Origin: Orthonyx spaldingii | Lineage: Eukaryota > Chordata > Aves > Passeriformes > Orthonychidae | Reading direction: 5' to 3' | Length of the DNA stretch: 64,000 bases | NCBI GenBank assembly: GCA_013397795.1 | Contig: VZTJ01004191.1 | Coordinates: 434,001 to 498,000 of the forward strand | In this document: positions 63,701-64,000 of the stretch, piece by piece | Numbering within the stretch: position 1 is the first letter of the stretch | Layout of the letters: every line of letters starts with the position of its first letter | Made by a program: the position numbers and the translations under genes | Notes under the pieces: generated by a model | Seen by the model: the letters and a program-made list of their open reading frames with translations, nothing else | Told to the model about the DNA's origin: nothing | Databases searched by the model: none

Positions 63701-64000
63701 TATCTTTTGAGCAAGTGAGGATGATGCCGCAAGAAGAGAACATAAAAGAATCAGGTATTTTACTAAGAAAAACATCTAGTATGGTTTTGTTCAGTACCAA
63801 AAATTTTGATTCTATAAATCTTTATGTTATGTACAGGATACCGAGTAGGTTTTTTGATTTGAAAGGGGACATTAAAACAAAAAATTGGAATGGTCACTTT
63901 GAGGCAGAAGTTCTTATTCTCTGTGAATTTTACAGGGAGTGAAATTCACAGTGTAACACTTTGAGCTGCTGCTGCTCTATATGGAAGCCACATTCCCAGC

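Larger units (their letters stand above)
52004..64000 (-). other. MPPED1 intron, extending past the window edge
   Basis: At least 12 kb. I searched both strands for the exon coding the SDTH/GDF/GNHE metal motifs and did not find it. It holds two CR1 copies inserted antisense to MPPED1, a T/G-rich simple repeat (57349-57380) and short A runs. Open frames (for example 56277-56657 minus) show no domain. Confidence 0.8.

Noticed and set aside
52004..64000. Search for the upstream MPPED1 exon carrying SDTH, GDF and GNHE motifs
   Set aside because: No minus-strand frame in this interval encodes these motifs, so the exon must lie outside the window.

Overview
This is vertebrate nuclear DNA, most likely from a bird. 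The evidence is three truncated CR1-type LINE copies, otherwise sparse repeats, AT-rich intronic sequence, and the last three exons of MPPED1 on the minus strand. There are no prokaryotic features, and most open frames over 60 codons look like chance.

Right-hand part (about 40960-64000): the 3' end of MPPED1, transcribed right to left. Coding exons lie at 51888-52003, 47203-47316 and 43589-43707, with perfect GT-AG borders, matching phases and an intact stop. A long probable 3' UTR runs down to an AATAAA near 40985. The rest of 43708-64000 is intron. It holds two CR1 fragments (53270-53616 and 59640-60796) and simple repeats. Earlier MPPED1 exons lie beyond the right edge.

Left-hand part (about 2589-25726): the remains of a multi-exon EF-hand gene on the plus strand, which I identify as EFCAB6 (DJBP) from its C-terminal domains. 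Seven exon relics are in the expected order, and several still have matching splice phases. Every one is disabled: frameshifts in exons A, D, F and G, stop codons in B, C, D and G, a lost acceptor dinucleotide in C, and several lesions in E. Human EFCAB6 and MPPED1 are tail-to-tail neighbours and the same geometry is kept here, so this looks like a gene dead in its ancestral position (a unitary pseudogene), not a retrocopy. This is the main finding of the window.

Middle part (25727-40959): intergenic. It holds a CR1 copy (32190-33374), an AT microsatellite with a 41-base assembly gap (Ns at 26756-26796), and an inverted pair of an unidentified repeat (35252-35378 and 36661-36785). No gene was recognised there.

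Exon relics were found by eye, by translating both strands and comparing with remembered family sequence. No alignment was run, so borders of damaged exons are approximate where stated.
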